The notes beneath the pieces were generated by a model, which was not told the origin of the DNA, searched no databases, and was given only the letters and a program-made list of their open reading frames with translations. 64,000 nt of DNA, taken from CAZBNB01 sp964493245. Its GTDB lineage: Bacteria > Pseudomonadota > Gammaproteobacteria > Legionellales > Legionellaceae. Position 1 is the first letter of the stretch; every line of letters starts with the position of its first letter. Location of the stretch: the NCBI GenBank assembly GCA_964493245.1, contig CAZBNB010000014.1:1-64000 (forward strand), given 5' to 3'. Shown here in pieces: positions 60,132 through 64,000 of the stretch. The position numbers were made by a program, and so were the translations under genes.

Positions 60132-61763
60132 ATGAGCTACCTTGCGCTTGCCCGTAAATGGCGACCACGTACTTTTAAAGAATTGCTCGGTCAAGCACAA
60201 TTAACCACCGCTTTGATTCATTCCCTAGAGCAGCAACGTGTTCATCACGCTTATTTATTTACAGGAACACGTGGCGTAGGGAAAACCAGTGTTGCACGTT
60301 TATTAGCAAAAGCATTGAATTGTGAGCAAGGTGTTTCGGCAACACCCTGTTTGCAATGTGATGCCTGCATATCAATTGAACAAGGTCGCTTTGTTGACTT
60401 GATTGAAATCGATGCGGCTTCTAAAACACGAGTGGAAGATACCCGAGATGTTTTAGACAACGTACAGTATGCGCCTACAGTGGGTCGATATAAAATTTAT
60501 TTAATCGACGAAGTGCATATGCTTTCACAACATAGCTTTAACGCTTTGTTAAAAACGTTAGAAGAACCGCCCGCACATGTGAAATTTTTGTTGGCGACCA
60601 CGGATCCACAAAAAATTCCCGTCACTATTTTGTCGCGTTGTTTACAGTTCAACTTACGACATGTTGATGAAGCCGTGATTGCAACTCATCTTCAGCATGT
60701 TCTTGAACAAGAGTCGATTCAATTTGAACCAGAAGCCATTGTCCTATTGGCCAAAACAGCAGCAGGCAGTATGCGTGATGCATTAAGTCTATTGGATCAA
60801 TCGATAGCAACGTGTGGTGAAAAATTGGAATTACAACCGATTAAAGCGTTGCTGGGTTTTACACAACAAGACTACGCCTTGCAGATTCTCCAGGCTTTAT
60901 CACAAAATCAACCAGAACAACTAATGGTCATTAGCCAAGATATTTTTCAAAGTGGTGGCAACTTTATCTATGTCTTGGATTCGTTACTGAGCCATTTACA
61001 TCATATTGCTATGTATCAAGCATTAGATAAGCCAAGCCCACTCTTAAAACCAACGGAAGAATTGGTTGCACTCAGTGCATGCCTTTCTCGAGAAGATGTG
61101 CAATTGATGTATCAAATCGCCTTAAAGGCTAAAGAAGACATCAGTTATGCGCCCAGTTTACTGGTGGGATTTGAAATGACGCTGTTACGTATGCATGCGT
61201 TTATGCCGGCGTCTGAACAGGCTATGCCGATTAAGCCTGCTCAGCCTGCCCCTGCTATCATACCCGAAGCAACTGAGCAACGCACTGCACCGCTTGAGCT
61301 AGTGCCTTCTATACCATCCGTTGATGAAGCGGTTGAATCCTCGCACGCGAATAAAGAAAATGTATCTTGGGTGGAGATTTTTCCACACCTGAGCTTACGA
61401 GGATTGGCGCATACAGCAGCAGAAAATGCACAACTTAGTCGTCATGAGGATGATATTATTTTTTTACAAGTGGAAAAAAAGCATGAATCTTTATTTACTA
61501 AGCAAGTGATTAACCGTCTTGAAGAATCACTCAGTCAGTATTTTGCAAGGTCAAAACGAGTTCATCTAGAATTCAGTACCGATGTTGTTGCTTCTCCTGC
61601 AGTGCAAAAAAAAGAACAGGCTGCGGCTGCTCGTCAAGAGGCAAATACGCAATTAGAACAAGACATTTTTTTTAAAAAATTACAAACAGAATTTGCGGGT
61701 GAAGTGATAAATGATTCGGTGACTTTGAATGTAGCTGGCTTCTCAGAACCGAATGACTTATAA
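60132..61763 (+). CDS. dnaX: DNA polymerase III subunits tau/gamma
   Basis: The clamp-loader ATPase has LARKWRPRTFKELLGQ, Walker A GTRGVGKTSVARLL, a four-cysteine zinc site (CEQGVSATPCLQCDAC), Walker B IYLIDEVHML and the SRC sensor LSRCLQFNLR. At 543 residues it is shorter than E. coli tau (643), with a reduced C-terminal region. It heads the dnaX-ybaB-recR group. Confidence 0.97.
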   Translation: MSYLALARKWRPRTFKELLGQAQLTTALIHSLEQQRVHHAYLFTGTRGVGKTSVARLLAKALNCEQGVSATPCLQCDACISIEQGRFVDLIEIDAASKTRVEDTRDVLDNVQYAPTVGRYKIYLIDEVHMLSQHSFNALLKTLEEPPAHVKFLLATTDPQKIPVTILSRCLQFNLRHVDEAVIATHLQHVLEQESIQFEPEAIVLLAKTAAGSMRDALSLLDQSIATCGEKLELQPIKALLGFTQQDYALQILQALSQNQPEQLMVISQDIFQSGGNFIYVLDSLLSHLHHIAMYQALDKPSPLLKPTEELVALSACLSREDVQLMYQIALKAKEDISYAPSLLVGFEMTLLRMHAFMPASEQAMPIKPAQPAPAIIPEATEQRTAPLELVPSIPSVDEAVESSHANKENVSWVEIFPHLSLRGLAHTAAENAQLSRHEDDIIFLQVEKKHESLFTKQVINRLEESLSQYFARSKRVHLEFSTDVVASPAVQKKEQAAAARQEANTQLEQDIFFKKLQTEFAGEVINDSVTLNVAGFSEPNDL

Positions 61764-61955
61764 TGATAAGTTAAGTAGCATAAAAGATGAGTAAGTGTTC
61801 ACTCCGCACGAGAAAATAGCCAGATTTCAGGCTTCTCCGACGTTCAGGCGCGAGGCTGTGAACAGTTACAAAAATGACTGCTATACTTGGTTGAGCCAAG
61901 GTTGTGTACCCATAATCGTCCAAAACATAGCATTTTTGAAGTTTTTGGGTATAGA

Positions 61956-61984
61956 TTGGACAATTTAAAACGATATTCTATACT
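61956..61984 (+). promoter_or_regulatory. Sigma-70 promoter of ybaB-recR
   Basis: TTGGAC at 61956-61961, 17 bases, then TATACT at 61979-61984, 37 bases before ybaB. Confidence 0.65.
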
Positions 61985-62020
61985 GAGTATTTACTCTTAA
62001 CTAAAAATAATGAGGCTAGC

Positions 62021-62362
62021 ATGAGTGACATTGGTGGCAATTTAAATCGATTATTAGACGAAGCGCAAAAAATGCAAGATCGCATGAAAAAAGCGCAAGA
62101 AGAGTTGGTCCAGCTGATTGTTGAAGGTAAATCAGGTGGTGGCATGGTTAAAGTGCGTATGAATGGTCGTCATGATGTGACTAAAGTCACGATCGCAAGC
62201 TCCTTACTCAACGAAGAAGTCGAAATGTTGGAAGATCTGGTGGCTGCAGCGATTAACGATGCTGTTCGTCAAGTTGAAAAGGTTTCTAAAGATAAAATTA
62301 ATCAGCTGACCGCTGGATTGAATATCCCTGCCGACTTCTTGAAAGACGAAGATCAAGAATAA
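62021..62362 (+). CDS. ybaB: YbaB/EbfC nucleoid-associated protein
   Basis: The 113-residue protein has the family pattern LLDEAQKMQDRMKKAQEEL, GGGMVKVRMNGRHDVTKV and ADFLKDEDQE. YbaB dimers bind DNA and influence nucleoid structure. It lies between dnaX and recR, the standard order. Confidence 0.95.
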   Translation: MSDIGGNLNRLLDEAQKMQDRMKKAQEELVQLIVEGKSGGGMVKVRMNGRHDVTKVTIASSLLNEEVEMLEDLVAAAINDAVRQVEKVSKDKINQLTAGLNIPADFLKDEDQE

Positions 62363-62368
62363 TTGGCA

Positions 62369-62968
62369 ATGGATGCAATTGCTCGCCTGGTGGATGCATT
62401 ACGCTGTCTCCCGGGGGTTGGTCCAAAATCCGCGCAACGGATGGTGTTTCATTTACTACAACATCAACGCCAGCGCGGTCTTCATCTGGCTTCTTGTTTA
62501 CAAGAAGCCATGCATCAAGTGACACATTGTGAAAGTTGTCATACTTTTACAACAGAGAAAATTTGTTCCATTTGCAGTCAACATGATCGTGATAGTTCAA
62601 TGCTATGTGTTGTCGAAGGTCCTGCGGACATTGCAGCAATCGAGCAAAGCGGATTGTATCGTGGCAAATACTATGTATTAATGGGGCGCATTTCACCTTT
62701 AGACGGTCTGGGGCCAAATGAAATTGGTTTAGATCGCTTACATCGCTACGTGTTATCAAGCCATATCCAAGAAATTGTTCTGGCACTCAGTCCTACCGTT
62801 GAAGGCCGAACCACTGTCCATATAATACAAGAACTTTTTAAGTCACACGCTGTGCGCATTAGCCAATTAGCGCATGGTATCCCTGCTGGCGGAGAGCTGG
62901 CTTTCTTAGATGGGCACACCATCGGCTGTGCATTGCGTAATCGTGAGGTTCTGGTTGAAGGTAGTTAA
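62369..62968 (+). CDS. recR: Recombination protein RecR
   Basis: RecR with RecO and RecF loads RecA at gaps. ATG 62369 gives 199 residues starting MDAIARLVDALRCLPGVGPKSAQRM with the helix-hairpin-helix; a TTG 6 bases earlier abuts the ybaB stop. The zinc finger CESCHTFTTEKICSICSQ and the Toprim part VVEGPADIAAIEQSG are complete. recF is not in this window. Confidence 0.97.
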   Translation: MDAIARLVDALRCLPGVGPKSAQRMVFHLLQHQRQRGLHLASCLQEAMHQVTHCESCHTFTTEKICSICSQHDRDSSMLCVVEGPADIAAIEQSGLYRGKYYVLMGRISPLDGLGPNEIGLDRLHRYVLSSHIQEIVLALSPTVEGRTTVHIIQELFKSHAVRISQLAHGIPAGGELAFLDGHTIGCALRNREVLVEGS

Positions 62969-63118
62969 CGACAGCGTAAATGTTCACGACACTCCAGCTG
63001 CTCCCCCGAGACGCAAGCATTTCTTCTGAACGATTACAGGGCAGCGTTCAGGCAAAAATATACACAAATAGTGCTTTATTTGATATAATATGACATGGTA
63101 AACATAAAATAAATAAGC

Positions 63119-64000
63119 ATGCAGATAATTCCAACCAACTTAGCCACGCTGGTCTCTAATGGCAAAATTTTCGAAGCGATTGAGGCCGTCAAAAACAGTC
63201 TGAATACATCAGAGCGATATATTGGCTGGTATTGCGACGTTGTTCGTCGCAATATTGGAACATCTCCTTCCCCTTCAGATGCTGTTCTCGAGAACTGGAT
63301 GCGCTTCATATGCGTGTTTTCAGAAAAAATACCGAATCATCACGAAGAAGATCCTGTCGAATTATCTGATATGGTCTTGAAGCGCATGTTACCCGCGCTT
63401 CGACCAGATAATGCATTCAAACTTTTGTTTGCTTTTTTTAAACAGCATGTTCACAAAGCCACTGCTCACCAATTAATAAGCTTAAGCAAGCGCTCTGTTG
63501 TTGAGCCAGTATTTATAACATTAGTCAATGAACTAGAAAAAAATGCAGTTATCTTTTCAAGTGCGACTTATTTTACGTTACAGATGATAAAAAATAAGTA
63601 TATTAATGCAACAAATAGCGAAGATGATATTCTTAAACTCATATACAATGTCGACATCGATATCCTTATACAACTAAGAAATTACTTTTTAGAAGTGTAT
63701 GATTTGGCTTTATTCACCCAAATACAAGCAATGATTGATAAACATCCCCCTCATTATTCAGCAGTGTTATCCGATCGCTTAAATAACAAAAAAAATCTGT
63801 TGTTCAACAGTTCTTCTCAATTAATAAGTCATTTAAATCAGCTGATGAAACAAATCATTCAGGCATGTGGTCATATTTCTACAGATGAAACCAGTGTTGC
63901 GGGTTTTATTTTAGCCGCAATCAGACAAGATAAAGTCGATGACTATATTTTTTTACCAACACTGCTTTTTGTCGATAGCTTGAATAACTTAAAAAATGAA
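63119..64000 (+). CDS. Unrecognised protein, N-terminal part (partial)
   Basis: An open frame from ATG 63119 (MQIIPTNLATLVSNGKIF) runs 294 codons to the right edge without a stop. The composition is leucine- and lysine-rich, apparently all helical, with no signal peptide, membrane segment or recognisable motif. A TATAAT sequence stands at 63084-63089, 35 bases upstream. A large helical cytoplasmic or secreted effector-like protein is possible; no function is proposed. Confidence 0.6.
   Translation, partial: MQIIPTNLATLVSNGKIFEAIEAVKNSLNTSERYIGWYCDVVRRNIGTSPSPSDAVLENWMRFICVFSEKIPNHHEEDPVELSDMVLKRMLPALRPDNAFKLLFAFFKQHVHKATAHQLISLSKRSVVEPVFITLVNELEKNAVIFSSATYFTLQMIKNKYINATNSEDDILKLIYNVDIDILIQLRNYFLEVYDLALFTQIQAMIDKHPPHYSAVLSDRLNNKKNLLFNSSSQLISHLNQLMKQIIQACGHISTDETSVAGFILAAIRQDKVDDYIFLPTLLFVDSLNNLKNE

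Noticed and set aside
61600..61680. A-rich slippery run in dnaX that might produce a short gamma form by -1 frameshift
   Set aside because: The run lies near codon 490 of 543, far downstream of where E. coli gamma ends, and no stimulatory hairpin or internal Shine-Dalgarno was evident.
63076..63309. Minus-strand 77-codon frame near the right edge
   Set aside because: It overlaps the long plus-strand frame starting at 63119 and has no supporting signals.
1..64000. CRISPR arrays, tRNA or rRNA genes, prophage and intact IS transposases
   Set aside because: None was found on reading both strands; the only repeats are the MITEs, palindromes and the 9-bp tandem repeat listed.

Overview
The window is a chromosome segment of a gammaproteobacterium, most likely a host-associated member of the Legionellales. 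The housekeeping genes are ordinary gammaproteobacterial ones. The lineage clues are a Legionella-type major outer membrane protein (38505-39527), a second small beta-barrel with the same AGTMGP mature start, an LbtU-type siderophore porin, and an accessory set typical of intracellular or amoeba-associated bacteria: a eukaryotic-like protein kinase, a secreted astacin protease, an exported patatin, a DOT1-like methyltransferase and several coiled-coil membrane proteins. The exact genus cannot be read from the sequence.

Layout. 1-5469 (minus): a partial HAD-domain protein, bcp, an intergenic region with a DnaA-box cluster, an outer-membrane barrel, a patatin and dnaA. 5612-9997 (plus): rppH-ptsP-lgt-thyA. 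10231-15124: a protein kinase, then rpmH-rnpA-yidD-yidC-mnmE. 15128-18313: two divergent membrane-protein orphans. 18695-22295: an astacin and rsmI, divergent from lpoA. 22605-31410: a 984-residue membrane protein, then mnmG-rsmG-parA-parB running into yraN-diaA-dolP, with a near-consensus parS inside the 984-residue gene. 31598-38140: small orphans, a TauE-type exporter, another membrane orphan, sodB, grxD, a 2-Cys peroxiredoxin, rnt and pyrC. 38505-45336: MOMP, LbtU, dcd, ihfB, a methyltransferase and a CBS-like cysteine/cystathionine synthase, with several miniature mobile elements. 45403-57195 (minus): polA and lpxD, a ketoacyl synthase, a double GNAT, a purine permease, then rpsP-rimM-trmD-rplS with a 2-oxoglutarate oxygenase, and ffh. 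57653-62968: a CorB-type protein, a small secreted Cys-rich protein, 4.5S RNA and dnaX-ybaB-recR. 63119-64000 is the start of an unrecognised gene. Both edge genes are cut by the window.

The classic origin-proximal cluster (dnaA, rpmH to mnmE, mnmG to parB) is present but split into blocks by accessory genes, and dnaN, recF and gyrB do not follow dnaA.

The most interesting structure is of two kinds. First, there are two families of non-coding miniature transposable elements. MITE-1 is about 123 bp with seven copies or fragments, and four full copies have perfect 5-bp target duplications. MITE-2 is 174 bp with two copies, each with a perfect 10-bp duplication. One MITE-2 sits inside a MITE-1, and the other supplies a new stop codon to the DOT1-like methyltransferase gene. 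Second, three large orphan membrane proteins (16289, 22605, 32955) share one layout, and two of them carry a [DE]xxPLL sequence of the eukaryotic acidic-dileucine type near the C terminus, so they may be host-directed effectors. No CRISPR array, tRNA, rRNA, prophage or intact transposase was seen.
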